A DNA stretch of 64,000 bases. Source: Chryseobacterium tagetis (lineage in GTDB: Bacteria; Bacteroidota; Bacteroidia; Flavobacteriales; Weeksellaceae). Every line of letters begins with the position of its first letter. Position 1 is the stretch's first letter. The notes under the pieces were generated by a model that did no database searches, had not been told where the DNA came from, and saw only the letters and a list, made by a program, of their open reading frames with translations. Shown piece by piece: positions 49,459 to 57,909 of this stretch. The DNA lies in NCBI RefSeq assembly GCF_016735585.2, contig NZ_JAERSE020000003.1:1-64000 (forward strand). Reading direction: 5' to 3'. A program made the translations under genes and the position numbers.

Positions 49459-50706
49459 ATGAGAGTTATGCAATCATCTTATCAAGCTATAGCAAAAGGA
49501 AATTACTGGTTAAAAAACGTCCGTTTGGAGACGGGTTTCGAATATGATAATGAAGATGTAATTAGGACAAAAACAGAACTGTTTTCTATTGAAATTGAAG
49601 ATGGGAAAATAAAATCAATCAATCCAAACGATTCCAATTTAAAGGCAATAGATGCAAAAGGCAAACTGATGCTTCCTGCATTTAAGGATATGCATATTCA
49701 TCTGGATAAAACGTTGTATGGACTTCCGTGGCAAGCGCTTTCACCCAAAAGAAGAACGGTAAAGGATATGATTGCCTACGAACAGGAAATCATTCCTGAG
49801 CTTTTGAAAACTTCAGTGGAAAGAGCAGAACAGCTCATTGATCTGTTACAAAACTACGGGACAAATTTTGCAAGAACGCATTTTAATATTGATCCTACTT
49901 CAGGGCTGAAATCATTAGAGAATTTAGAAAAAGCATTAGAAAATAAGAAAGATTCATTCAGTGCGGAGCTGGTTGCCTTTCCGCAGCATGGTGTTTATTA
50001 TACGAAGTCGGCTCCTTTGATGGAGGAAGCGGCAAAGTTGAAAAGTGTAGGTTTCATTGGTGGGTTGGATCCTTTGAGCATTGACGGAAATATAGAAAAG
50101 GTATTGGATTTCACAATTCAATTGGCTTTGGACCATCATAAAGGAATTGATATTCATTTGCATGAAACCGGAGAATCGGGGATGAAAACAATCAATTATT
50201 TAATAGATAAAGCCATTGAAAATCCGGAGCTGCAAGGGAAAACTTTTGTGAGCCATGCGTTTGCTTTAGCCTATTTAAATAGAAACGAAGCACAAGAGAT
50301 CGCTGAAAAATTAGCTGCTGCGAAAGTGGGGATCGCTTCTTCTGTGCCCTTCAGGGGGAAAGTAATGCCGATTCCTGTATTGAAAAAGTATGGAGTGAAT
50401 GTTTTGATCGGAAATGATAATGTGCAGGATTACTGGAGTACATTCGGTTCAGGAAATATGCTGCAGAAAGCCAATTTAATTGCGGAACTATATGGCTACG
50501 AATCTGAATTTGAGCTTTCGAGGGCGTTGGAATTTGCAACTCAAAATAGGCTTCCGTTAAATAATAGAGGAGAGCAGCAATGGCCAAAAATCGGTGATGA
50601 AGCAAATGTAGTTTTAGTGGATGCAAGCTGTTCTGCAGAAGCGGTTTCGAGGATTTCGAATGTGGAAGGTTTGATGAATAAAGGAAATTTATTTTGGAAA
50701 AATTAA
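49459..50706 (+). CDS. Cytosolic amidohydrolase, cytosine deaminase-like (415 aa)
   Basis: This paralog of the 47159 gene lacks the Tat-like leader and starts MRVMQSSYQAIAKGNYWLKNVRLETGFEY. Metal ligands are in KDMHIHLDKT, IDIHLHETGE, FVSHAFAL and IGNDNVQDYW. The segment after it, STFGSGNMLQKANLIAEL, is very close to the CodA style. A closer internal ATG (49468) is possible. The TAACTTTG element at 49442-49449 puts a start site near 49456, so the first ATG would leave a leader of only a few nt. The two enzymes probably act on the same ring compound in different compartments. Confidence 0.87.
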   Translation: MRVMQSSYQAIAKGNYWLKNVRLETGFEYDNEDVIRTKTELFSIEIEDGKIKSINPNDSNLKAIDAKGKLMLPAFKDMHIHLDKTLYGLPWQALSPKRRTVKDMIAYEQEIIPELLKTSVERAEQLIDLLQNYGTNFARTHFNIDPTSGLKSLENLEKALENKKDSFSAELVAFPQHGVYYTKSAPLMEEAAKLKSVGFIGGLDPLSIDGNIEKVLDFTIQLALDHHKGIDIHLHETGESGMKTINYLIDKAIENPELQGKTFVSHAFALAYLNRNEAQEIAEKLAAAKVGIASSVPFRGKVMPIPVLKKYGVNVLIGNDNVQDYWSTFGSGNMLQKANLIAELYGYESEFELSRALEFATQNRLPLNNRGEQQWPKIGDEANVVLVDASCSAEAVSRISNVEGLMNKGNLFWKN

Positions 50707-50748
50707 ATATATATAGTTGAGTTTTTTTAATACTTGTTTTTATTAATG

Positions 50749-50782
50749 AAATAATCCATCCCGATGACGAGATGGATTATTT
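50749..50782 (+). terminator. Terminator after the second amidohydrolase gene
   Basis: A 12-bp stem (aaataatccatc at 50749-50760, gatggattattt at 50771-50782) with a 10-nt loop is followed by further T. Confidence 0.85.
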
Positions 50783-50816
50783 TTCAATTTGATATGAAGA
50801 AACTATTTACTATATA

Positions 50817-52241
50817 TTATAAATTGTAGTTTGTCCAACCTGCATACCAAGTATCGTTAGCGTCTTTTACAGCACCTCTATACGTTACCGGGGTAAACCA
50901 GTTTGTTAATTTTGCGTGAGTAAATACACCACCAGTTAATAAAGCAGATCCTGCAGCAGGAGAGAAGTTTGGAGTAGTTCCTGCCGGAGCCCATGCTCCT
51001 GTTAATTTTACATCAGCTGTATAAGTCTGTAGAGTGTTTCCTCCCGCATTGAACCAGTTTGTAAGATCTGTTAAAGTGAAAGTTGTAGGAGTAGTTGTAG
51101 ATCCTGCAAATTTTAACTGAGCTGTATTTCCTGCTAAAATATTGTTTTGGAAAACAAGACTTGATCCACCAATATTGTTGTCTGTTGGAGTACCTTTTGT
51201 AGCATCAATGAATAAACCTACAGGGTATCCTGTGAAAACAGAATTAAATATAGAGATTGAAGAATTTCTTCTGATCTGTAAAGCATTCTGGAACAAAACG
51301 TTGATTGTACCTGCATTGGTATTTGTGCTTGAAGAAGAGTTGATTGGACCAATAATTGTCATATTTGAGAATGTTGCTCCAGTTTGTGGCGTTAAAGAAG
51401 AACCATTTGCATCGTTATCAGATTCGAATGCATTTGATCCTGAAACGTCAGCAATCTGAGGGTCTCTTACCGCAATACCGAACTGAACTTTCCCTGAGAA
51501 ACCGTTATCAGTATCAAAATCATCATCAAGACCTTTGTAAGCGATAAGGTGAGAACAGTTTACCGTTCCTCCGAACCATTCAAAGCTATCATCATTTGCA
51601 TAAGCAACTTCTACATAATCTACAGTAGTACCGTTACCAACACCACCGAAAGTAATTCCGTTGATTTCTTTATCCGGTAAGAATGCATAACCTGCATATT
51701 CTACTCTTACATATTTTAAAACACCACTGTTGTCAGCAGCATTTGTACCACCGTAAAGACCAAGACCTTCAGTATTGTTGATACCACCTTCAATCTCTCC
51801 AATACCTGCTTGTCCGTTGTAAGAAGCGTTTGTAGGAGCAGATCCTAAGATTACTAAACCTGCCCAGTCTCCTCTTTTAGGACTTGGTTTTTCAGAAGTA
51901 AAGATAATTGGGTTGGCAGCAGTACCTTCTGCCATAATCTTACTTCCTCTTGTAATAATTAACGATCCGTTTTTATCAGCCTCACCAACGATTTTTGTTC
52001 CGGGCTCGATTGTTAAAGTAGCTCCGTTAGTTACATATACTAATCCTCTTAACTTATAAGTATTGTTAGCTTTAAGTGTAAGATTCGAAGTGATCTTTCC
52101 AGAAAGAATCAGGTTTTCAGTACTTCCGCTTCCTGAACCACCTTGAACTATAGTTTGTCCATCTTCTTCTATGTTTCTACATGCTGTTACAGTAGTTACT
52201 AAAGTACCAAGCATTAAAGAGTATAAAACAATTTTTTTCAT
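50817..52241 (-). CDS. Surface lipoprotein with beta-helix-like repeats, TonB receptor partner
   Basis: The 474-residue lipoprotein has MKKIVLYSLMLGTLVTTVTAC, with Cys21 as the lipidated residue. A Ser/Gly linker follows. The body reads as stacked right-handed beta-helix turns: LKANNTYKLRGLVYVTNGATLTIEPGTKIVGEADKNGSLIITRGSKIMAEG, then ADNSGVLKYVRVEYAGYAF, NGTTVDYVEVAYANDDSFEWFGGT and IRRNSSISIFNSVFTGYPVGLFID. It lies 41 nt downstream of a TonB-dependent receptor and is surely co-transcribed, so it probably lies on the surface as its partner. The ligand is unknown. Confidence 0.82.
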   Translation of the reverse strand: MKKIVLYSLMLGTLVTTVTACRNIEEDGQTIVQGGSGSGSTENLILSGKITSNLTLKANNTYKLRGLVYVTNGATLTIEPGTKIVGEADKNGSLIITRGSKIMAEGTAANPIIFTSEKPSPKRGDWAGLVILGSAPTNASYNGQAGIGEIEGGINNTEGLGLYGGTNAADNSGVLKYVRVEYAGYAFLPDKEINGITFGGVGNGTTVDYVEVAYANDDSFEWFGGTVNCSHLIAYKGLDDDFDTDNGFSGKVQFGIAVRDPQIADVSGSNAFESDNDANGSSLTPQTGATFSNMTIIGPINSSSSTNTNAGTINVLFQNALQIRRNSSISIFNSVFTGYPVGLFIDATKGTPTDNNIGGSSLVFQNNILAGNTAQLKFAGSTTTPTTFTLTDLTNWFNAGGNTLQTYTADVKLTGAWAPAGTTPNFSPAAGSALLTGGVFTHAKLTNWFTPVTYRGAVKDANDTWYAGWTNYNL

Positions 52242-52282
52242 GTTATAAGACTTATTTTTTATTAGATATTCAATTAAATTAA

Positions 52283-55081
52283 TTAGAAGCTATATCCTAG
52301 AGTTAAGCTGATGTTTGTACCTGTTACTCTGTCTATAGCAAGTGCATCTGCACTGTCATATTTTTTGTTGTTGTTTAGATCGTGGTAGAATTTCGCGTGG
52401 CGGTTCAGGATATCTGAAACGTTAAGCTTAATTTCTCCTTTATTCTGCCAGATTTTTTTAGCAATCTGAAAATCAAGAAGAGGTCTTGGATTTTCCCAGA
52501 TTGGTGGAACCTGGTCGTTTCCTACATAAAGGATTCTTCTTCCGATCATATTGAAAAGTACTGTTGAAGTCCAACCTGTTTTTTCAGTATCGTATTGAAG
52601 GCTTAAGTTCACAGTGTAAGGAGATTGTCCTTGCATTGGTCTGTTTGTTTTTGTTGCTTCGTCGGTTACTTTGTTTTTGATTAAAGCGAAGTTTCCACCC
52701 AATGTGAAGTTTTTAAGAGCACTGAAGAAATCAAGTTTTTTTCTGAATTCTAATTCAGCTCCGTAAGCATCAGCTTTATCTACATTTAAGTAGTTGAACG
52801 TGTTACTTGTTCCTGCACCTGATTGATTAAAATATAATTCGATCGGGTTTTTGAAGTTTTTATAAAAACCTGCTAATGAAAGGATTTCTCCGTTTCTTGG
52901 ATACCATTCCCAACGAACGTCGGCATTGGTAATTTTAGTTCTTTGGATATTTTTGTTACCAACAACCGTAGCTCCTAAATCGAAATCATAATATGCTAAT
53001 GGAGAAACTTCTCTAAATTCCGGTCTTACAACAGTCTGTGAACCTGCAACACGTAAATTCATGTTATTAGTTAACTTGAATGTCATGTTTAAAGCGGGTA
53101 AAAAGTCAGTAACACGAGTATTTACGAAACGGTCATCGCTTCTTTTTGTACTTCCAACCAATTGATCGAAGTTTTCAACTCTTAATCCCCAAACAGCTCT
53201 GAACCAAGGTGTAAAGTTGTTGTCCATCTGCAAATAGCCTGCATTTAGGATTGTATTCGCAATATATCTATACTGGTTTCCTGAGATTTCGTCGAAAGTG
53301 AATTTACTTCCATCAGTTCCAAAGTTTTCAGGGTTGAAAATAGTTTCGAAAGGTTGAGAAAGTAATCCTTGATTAAAACCTTGAAGTCTTACAGAAAAAG
53401 GTCTTGAGTTATAAATTCTGTCTTTCACCTGAAATAAATATCCACCTTTAATTGTTTGTTTTTGGCCTCCAAACATTTCAAAAGTTTTAGATAAATCACC
53501 TCCGGCATTGTATAAATAATCGCTAAGAGTAGAGTAGAATACACTTCCTGATTTTTGAGAAAGACCATTTGAAATCAAAGCCAAATAAGGGCTTCCGGTG
53601 ATATCAGGATATTGATTGTATTGTAAACGCTGTAATAATGGAATATACTGATCCAAAATACCGAAACTTCCGTACCAGTTTAAAGTAATACCTCCTAAAG
53701 TATTAATTTTGTGTGTTCCGTTTAGAGTTGAATTATAGAAAGTAGTTTCTTTAAATCCAATTTCTCTTGCCATAATGTTGGTTCCGTTTACAGGATCGAA
53801 TTCGAAATCTTTTCCTGTTCTGAAAGACATATGGTTTGTTGTATTGTTCGTAATGATATTCTTCAGGGAAATTTTGTTATTGCTGTTAAGCTTTAACGTT
53901 AGGTTTAATAAACCTCCTAAAATAACATCATTTTGATATTTTTCAGTATAATAATCAAAGTTGGTATCAGCTAAAGGACCGTTGATTGTGAAGAAACTGT
54001 TTGCTGTTTCAATTTTTCTCTTGTTGTTGCTGTAGTTTAAAACCGCAATAACTCCTAAATCCTTTCCGAAAAGTTTTGTATTGAAACCTCCGTCTAACTG
54101 TAAATTTACGTTTTCAGGATAACCAATAGAATTGTAGCCTAGGTTTTTTACATATTTTTGTCCGAATCCTGTTTTACTAGCATCATCCAAACTGCTGAAT
54201 GCATTTTTTGCAGGCATACCATCAGGAAGTTTTCTTGATCCGTCATCAATTCCTAAGAAATCCCATTTTCCTCCTTTCTGCATTTTAAATTCATGCCCCA
54301 TTGTGATAGAGTTTCCTCCTACACCAACTTGTGCATTGAAAAAATTCTTGCTCGGAATATCTTTAGTATTTACTTGGATCAATCCTCCTGCCCATTCACC
54401 ACTGTATTCAGGGATGAAAGTCTTGTTGATAACAAGCGTTTCGATAACATTGGCTGGGAAAAGGTCAAAAGAGAAAGTCTTTCTGTCCGGTTCAGTACTT
54501 GATAACTGAATACCATTCAACATGGCTTGGTTATAACGGTCAGATAAACCTCTTACTACAATGTATCTTCCTTCGAATAAACTTACTCCGGATACTCTTT
54601 TCAGAACTTCTCCTGTATTTCTGTCCGGACTTCTTTTGATAGCTTCAACACCGATTACCTGTGAAACAACACCTGCATTTCTTTGTAATCCTATGGTAGA
54701 AGCAATAGTTTCTTTTTTTGCGCTGGATTTTATAACTACCCCTTCGATTTGTTTTTCTTTAGTAGAAGCTGGCTTATTCAAAACAATATCAAGATGAGTG
54801 TTTGCATCACCTTTTATAACAACTTCGCTGATCTCTTTTCTGTTGTATCCGTTGGAAGTTACTGTGATGATATAATTTGTTCCAGGAGGAAGGCTTAGAG
54901 AGTAGTTTCCGGAAATATCAGTTGTCACCTCCTGATTATTTACTTTTACCTTTACTCCTTCTATGGGAGTATTGTCTTTCTCGTCCAATACTCTACCTTC
55001 TAGAATCTGACTTTGTGCAAATGCGTAGCCAGCAGAAAACAAGGCAAGTAGCATAATGCTCTTGTGGATTTGTTTTTTCAT
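52283..55081 (-). CDS. TonB-dependent receptor with carboxypeptidase-like N-domain (932 aa)
   Basis: A signal peptide (ending AGYAFAQ) is followed by a carboxypeptidase D regulatory-like domain (about 24-105: ILEGRVLDEKDNTPIEGVKVKVNNQEV). A plug domain follows, VVSQVIGVEAIKRSPDRNTGEVLKRVSGVSLFEGRYIVVRGLSDRYN, and a barrel ends LTLGYSF. The plug's R-G-L-S-D-R-Y-N stretch is typical of a Bacteroidota receptor group paired with a surface lipoprotein. It imports a ligand that is not identified here. Its gene is divergent from a PhoB/PhoR-like pair, so the ligand may be phosphate-linked, which is only inference. A 9-bp inverted repeat lies in the shared intergenic region. Confidence 0.88.
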   Translation of the reverse strand: MKKQIHKSIMLLALFSAGYAFAQSQILEGRVLDEKDNTPIEGVKVKVNNQEVTTDISGNYSLSLPPGTNYIITVTSNGYNRKEISEVVIKGDANTHLDIVLNKPASTKEKQIEGVVIKSSAKKETIASTIGLQRNAGVVSQVIGVEAIKRSPDRNTGEVLKRVSGVSLFEGRYIVVRGLSDRYNQAMLNGIQLSSTEPDRKTFSFDLFPANVIETLVINKTFIPEYSGEWAGGLIQVNTKDIPSKNFFNAQVGVGGNSITMGHEFKMQKGGKWDFLGIDDGSRKLPDGMPAKNAFSSLDDASKTGFGQKYVKNLGYNSIGYPENVNLQLDGGFNTKLFGKDLGVIAVLNYSNNKRKIETANSFFTINGPLADTNFDYYTEKYQNDVILGGLLNLTLKLNSNNKISLKNIITNNTTNHMSFRTGKDFEFDPVNGTNIMAREIGFKETTFYNSTLNGTHKINTLGGITLNWYGSFGILDQYIPLLQRLQYNQYPDITGSPYLALISNGLSQKSGSVFYSTLSDYLYNAGGDLSKTFEMFGGQKQTIKGGYLFQVKDRIYNSRPFSVRLQGFNQGLLSQPFETIFNPENFGTDGSKFTFDEISGNQYRYIANTILNAGYLQMDNNFTPWFRAVWGLRVENFDQLVGSTKRSDDRFVNTRVTDFLPALNMTFKLTNNMNLRVAGSQTVVRPEFREVSPLAYYDFDLGATVVGNKNIQRTKITNADVRWEWYPRNGEILSLAGFYKNFKNPIELYFNQSGAGTSNTFNYLNVDKADAYGAELEFRKKLDFFSALKNFTLGGNFALIKNKVTDEATKTNRPMQGQSPYTVNLSLQYDTEKTGWTSTVLFNMIGRRILYVGNDQVPPIWENPRPLLDFQIAKKIWQNKGEIKLNVSDILNRHAKFYHDLNNNKKYDSADALAIDRVTGTNISLTLGYSF

Positions 55082-55160
55082 TTTACTTTATCTTACTAAA
55101 ATTCTTTCGCTGCAAAGGAATAAAAGATTGTCGGGGTTTATGGTTTAGTAAAATTTAAAT

Positions 55161-55185
55161 TTTTCTTAACTAAATATTAAGAAAA
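55161..55185. promoter_or_regulatory. Perfect 9-bp inverted repeat in the divergent promoter region
   Basis: ttttcttaa (55161-55169) and ttaagaaaa (55177-55185) are exact inverse arms with a 7-nt spacer. They lie between the TonB receptor and the response regulator and suit a dimeric regulator site. Further TTAAC-like hexamers follow (near 55196 and 55247). Confidence 0.5.
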
Positions 55186-55221
55186 GGAATTAATTGTTAA
55201 CTTTATGTGAACGATAGCCGA

Positions 55222-55256
55222 TTTGTTAATCTGTGCTTTAAAAATTATTAACTTTG
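55222..55256 (+). promoter_or_regulatory. Promoter of the response regulator gene (TTTG-N23-TAACTTTG)
   Basis: TTTG at 55222-55225 and TAACTTTG at 55249-55256 are separated by 23 nt. The start site near 55263 gives a leader of about 10 nt before the ATG at 55274. Confidence 0.55.
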
Positions 55257-55273
55257 ACTCGTAAAAATTGAAA

Positions 55274-55951
55274 ATGAACCAAAAGAAAATCCTCTTAATA
55301 GACGATGAACTGGATATTTTAGAGATTCTGTCTTACAACTTAGAAAAAGAAGGCTACGACATTTATACCGCTACCAATGGTAACGAAGGAATTGAAAAAG
55401 CCAAAGAAATTATCCCAGATCTTATCTTATTAGATGTAATGATGCCGGAAAAAGATGGTATCGAAACCTGTCAGGAACTTCGCAAAATAAAAGAACTTCA
55501 AAAAACATTAATTGTTTTCCTTTCTGCAAGAAGCGAAGAATTCTCACAACTAGCAGGTTTTCAAGCAGGAGCAAATGATTATATCGTAAAACTGATCAAG
55601 CCGAAAATTCTTACTTCTAAAGTAAATGCATTATTACAGCTGACTTCTCAGGTTTCTGATAATGCTAAATTGATTGAAATCGGGGATTTGGTAATCGACA
55701 AAGACAATTTTAGAGTTTCAAAAGCTGGGCAGCAGTTTTTATTACCTAAGAAAGAATTTGATTTGTTGTATCTTTTAGCTTCCAATACAGAAAAAGTATT
55801 CAAAAGAGAAGAAATTCTTGAAAAAGTTTGGGGAAATGATGTCATTGTAGGAGAAAGAACAATCGATGTGCACATCCGTAGACTAAGAGAAAAATTAGGA
55901 ATTAATACCATTCAGACTTTAAAAGGAATCGGATATAAACTTATCGTTTAA
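55274..55951 (+). CDS. PhoB/OmpR-type response regulator
   Basis: The ATG at 55274 is preferred over an upstream TTG. The receiver domain starts MNQKKILLIDDELDILEILSYNLEKEGY, with the phosphoacceptor Asp54 in LILLDVMMPEKDG. The C-terminal winged helix has LPKKEFDLLYLLASNTEKVFKREEILEKVWGNDVIVGERTIDVHIRRLREKLG, the OmpR/PhoB signature with the recognition helix. It should activate or repress genes after phosphorylation by the kinase encoded 44 nt downstream. The first target is probably the divergent TonB receptor and lipoprotein pair. A role in phosphate control is suggested by similarity and not proven. Confidence 0.93.
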   Translation: MNQKKILLIDDELDILEILSYNLEKEGYDIYTATNGNEGIEKAKEIIPDLILLDVMMPEKDGIETCQELRKIKELQKTLIVFLSARSEEFSQLAGFQAGANDYIVKLIKPKILTSKVNALLQLTSQVSDNAKLIEIGDLVIDKDNFRVSKAGQQFLLPKKEFDLLYLLASNTEKVFKREEILEKVWGNDVIVGERTIDVHIRRLREKLGINTIQTLKGIGYKLIV

Positions 55952-55995
55952 TCCGGAACTTTAGACATACAATTAATTATTAAATATTTGTAAAA

Positions 55996-57027
55996 TTGAA
56001 ATTTTACAGACTTACCCTCGCCACCTCTGGTTTACTTACAGTGGTGATGTTCCTCTTGGTCATCATTTTTGATTGGCTGAAGGATCTTTATGACCAGACC
56101 CCATTCTTCAGAATAGGACTTCTTATTTGTCTGGTTTTTATTTTTATTATCAACTATTTGGTGTTGGAACTGCTTTTTAATTATTATGGAAAAAAGCAGG
56201 TTCGTGGGCTTTCTCAGCTTTTACCTCAGGAAATTGTTCAGGACAACGATGAGAATATTACCATAAAAGAATTAGGAGAGCGTTTTTCAGATCTTAATCA
56301 GCAGAAGGTTACCGAAATTGACATGATGAAAGAAATGGAAAGCTATCGTAAAGAATACATCGGAAATGTTTCCCATGAGCTTAAAACACCTCTGTTTTCC
56401 ATTCAGGGATATGTAGAAACATTAAGAGACGGAGGCGTAGATAATTTGACCATTCGGGATAAATATCTGGAAAGAATTGATAAATCTGTTGAAAGACTTA
56501 TTGCGATTGTAACAGATTTGGATATGATTAATAGACTTGAAGCCGGGGAAATCAATCTTACCGTTTCCAGATTTGATGTGAATCTGCTTATCAAAGAGAT
56601 TTTTGATCTGCTCGATCTTGAAGCAGAAAAACGCAATACCACATTACAGATTCAGACGTTGCATCCTCAGATTTTTGTAGATGCCGACAAACAGAAAATG
56701 TCTCAGGTTTTTATCAATTTAATTTCCAATGCGATTCATTATGCAAACAGGCAGGAAGCTAAAGTAGTGGTAAAAACAAGCATTCTGAAAAATAAAGTGC
56801 TCATAGAAGTTATAGATAACGGAATGGGGATAAAATCAGAATTATTGCCTAGAATTTTTGAGAGATTTTACCGTGTGGAAACCAGCAGAAGTAGAAGAGA
56901 AGGTGGTTCTGGTCTCGGATTGGCGATTGTGAAGCATATTCTGGAAGCTCACAACGAAAACATTACCGTAGAAAGTGTATATCTTGAAGGAACGAAGTTC
57001 AGTTTTATGCTCGAAAAAAGTAAATAG
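55996..57027 (+). CDS. PhoR-like sensor histidine kinase (343 aa)
   Basis: No ATG lies near the start; TTG at 55996 gives MKFYRLTLATSGLLTVVMFLLVIIFDWL, the first membrane helix, and is the likely start. A second helix (GLLICLVFIFIINYLVLELL) follows, then a short linker and the H-box YIGNVSHELKTPLFSIQGY with His127. The ATPase has the N-box LISNAIHYA, G1 DNGMGI, F-box and G2 GGSGLGLAI. The periplasmic loop is only about 10 residues, so input may come from membrane or transporter contact, as in PhoR. It is 44 nt downstream of the response regulator gene, its partner. Confidence 0.92.
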   Translation: MKFYRLTLATSGLLTVVMFLLVIIFDWLKDLYDQTPFFRIGLLICLVFIFIINYLVLELLFNYYGKKQVRGLSQLLPQEIVQDNDENITIKELGERFSDLNQQKVTEIDMMKEMESYRKEYIGNVSHELKTPLFSIQGYVETLRDGGVDNLTIRDKYLERIDKSVERLIAIVTDLDMINRLEAGEINLTVSRFDVNLLIKEIFDLLDLEAEKRNTTLQIQTLHPQIFVDADKQKMSQVFINLISNAIHYANRQEAKVVVKTSILKNKVLIEVIDNGMGIKSELLPRIFERFYRVETSRSRREGGSGLGLAIVKHILEAHNENITVESVYLEGTKFSFMLEKSK

Positions 57028-57079
57028 TTTCGGCAAAATGTAAGAAAAAAAAATATTTTAAAAAATTCTGAAATATTTT

Positions 57080-57108
57080 TTTGTCACATGTCATTTATTA
57101 TATATTTG
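57080..57108 (+). promoter_or_regulatory. Promoter of the pRiA4b-ORF3-like gene (TTTG-N17-TATATTTG)
   Basis: TTTG at 57080-57083 and TATATTTG at 57101-57108 have a 17-nt spacer. The start site near 57115 lies downstream of the earlier in-frame start at 57088 and supports translation from ATG 57160. Confidence 0.65.
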
Positions 57109-57159
57109 CAGCAGAGATTTATCGTAATAAAAAAGGCAAAAAGTAATTTAAAAACTGAT

Positions 57160-57759
57160 ATGGTTTACAAAATCCGCGTAATATTAGATGCGAAAGAAGA
57201 TATTTTCCGTGATATCGAAGTTAAAGGAAAACAGACGCTATGGAACTTACATTTAGGAATTAAAAGTGCATTCAGCTTGCAGGGAGACGAGCTTTCAACT
57301 TTTAATTTACTTGAAGAAGATGGAACAATAGTAAAGAGTGTTCCGTTGGAAGATATGAGTGACGACGGTGATGGCGAAATTATGTCAGATGTGTACATTG
57401 ATGAAGCCTTCGAAAGTGCAGGAGATAAAGCTCAGTTCCAGTACGGACTTTTAGATCTTTGGGAATTCTTCTGTGAGTTGGTTGAAGTGATTGACGAGAC
57501 AAAAGGAGTTAATTATCCTATCACGGTATACAGATTTGGAAACGTTCCTTTAAAAGCTCCTAGCAAAAACGGTGCTTCAGGAGGCGGGAAGAAAAAATCG
57601 GCAATGCCTTTAATGGAGGATGATTTCGGTTTCGATGATGATTTTGGAGGAGGAAGCAACAACTTTGCGGATGAAGATGATGACAACTTTGATGATGAGG
57701 AAGAAGACTACAATGATGATGCTTTTGACGAAGAAGATGATAATGACGATGAAAGATAA
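57160..57759 (+). CDS. Plasmid pRiA4b ORF-3-like protein with acidic tail (199 aa)
   Basis: The ATG at 57160 is chosen from the promoter position and the start MVYKIRVILDAKEDIFRDIEVKGKQTLWNLHLGIKSAF, which is the family's opening strand and helix. A beta-grasp-like domain with FEFGLLDLWEFFCELVE-type helix (QFQYGLLDLWEFFCELVEVID) ends near residue 135. The C-terminal 60 residues are rich in Gly, Asp and Glu with many DD and EE pairs (DDNFDDEEEDYNDD). The family is often called IS1096 passenger TnpR-like, but no insertion sequence is nearby. The acidic tail may bind basic partners or metal. The function is unknown. Confidence 0.82.
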   Translation: MVYKIRVILDAKEDIFRDIEVKGKQTLWNLHLGIKSAFSLQGDELSTFNLLEEDGTIVKSVPLEDMSDDGDGEIMSDVYIDEAFESAGDKAQFQYGLLDLWEFFCELVEVIDETKGVNYPITVYRFGNVPLKAPSKNGASGGGKKKSAMPLMEDDFGFDDDFGGGSNNFADEDDDNFDDEEEDYNDDAFDEEDDNDDER

Positions 57760-57779
57760 AAAATAGCTAAAAAATAATA

Positions 57780-57809
57780 CAGCCCTGAATGAAAATTCAG
57801 GGCTTTTTG
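57780..57809 (+). terminator. Terminator after the pRiA4b-ORF3-like gene
   Basis: agccctgaat (57781-57790) pairs with attcagggct (57795-57804) around a GAAA tetraloop and is followed by T5. Confidence 0.95.
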
Positions 57810-57887
57810 TTGAATACACCGAATAAAAAAATATTTTATTAACAATATTTATCATCTGTGATTCATATCTATTATAACCCAATTCGT

Positions 57888-57895
57888 TATTTTTG
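57888..57895 (+). promoter_or_regulatory. TAnnTTTG element of the GH13 gene
   Basis: TATTTTTG lies 14 nt before the ATG at 57910 and fits the -7 consensus. Confidence 0.4.
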
Positions 57896-57909
57896 TTAAA
57901 AATAGATAA

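Noticed and set aside
57610..57882. 90-codon minus-strand frame rich in Ile and Val
   Set aside because: It is the reverse of the Asp/Glu-rich tail of the gene at 57160-57759; the hydrophobic look is a by-product.
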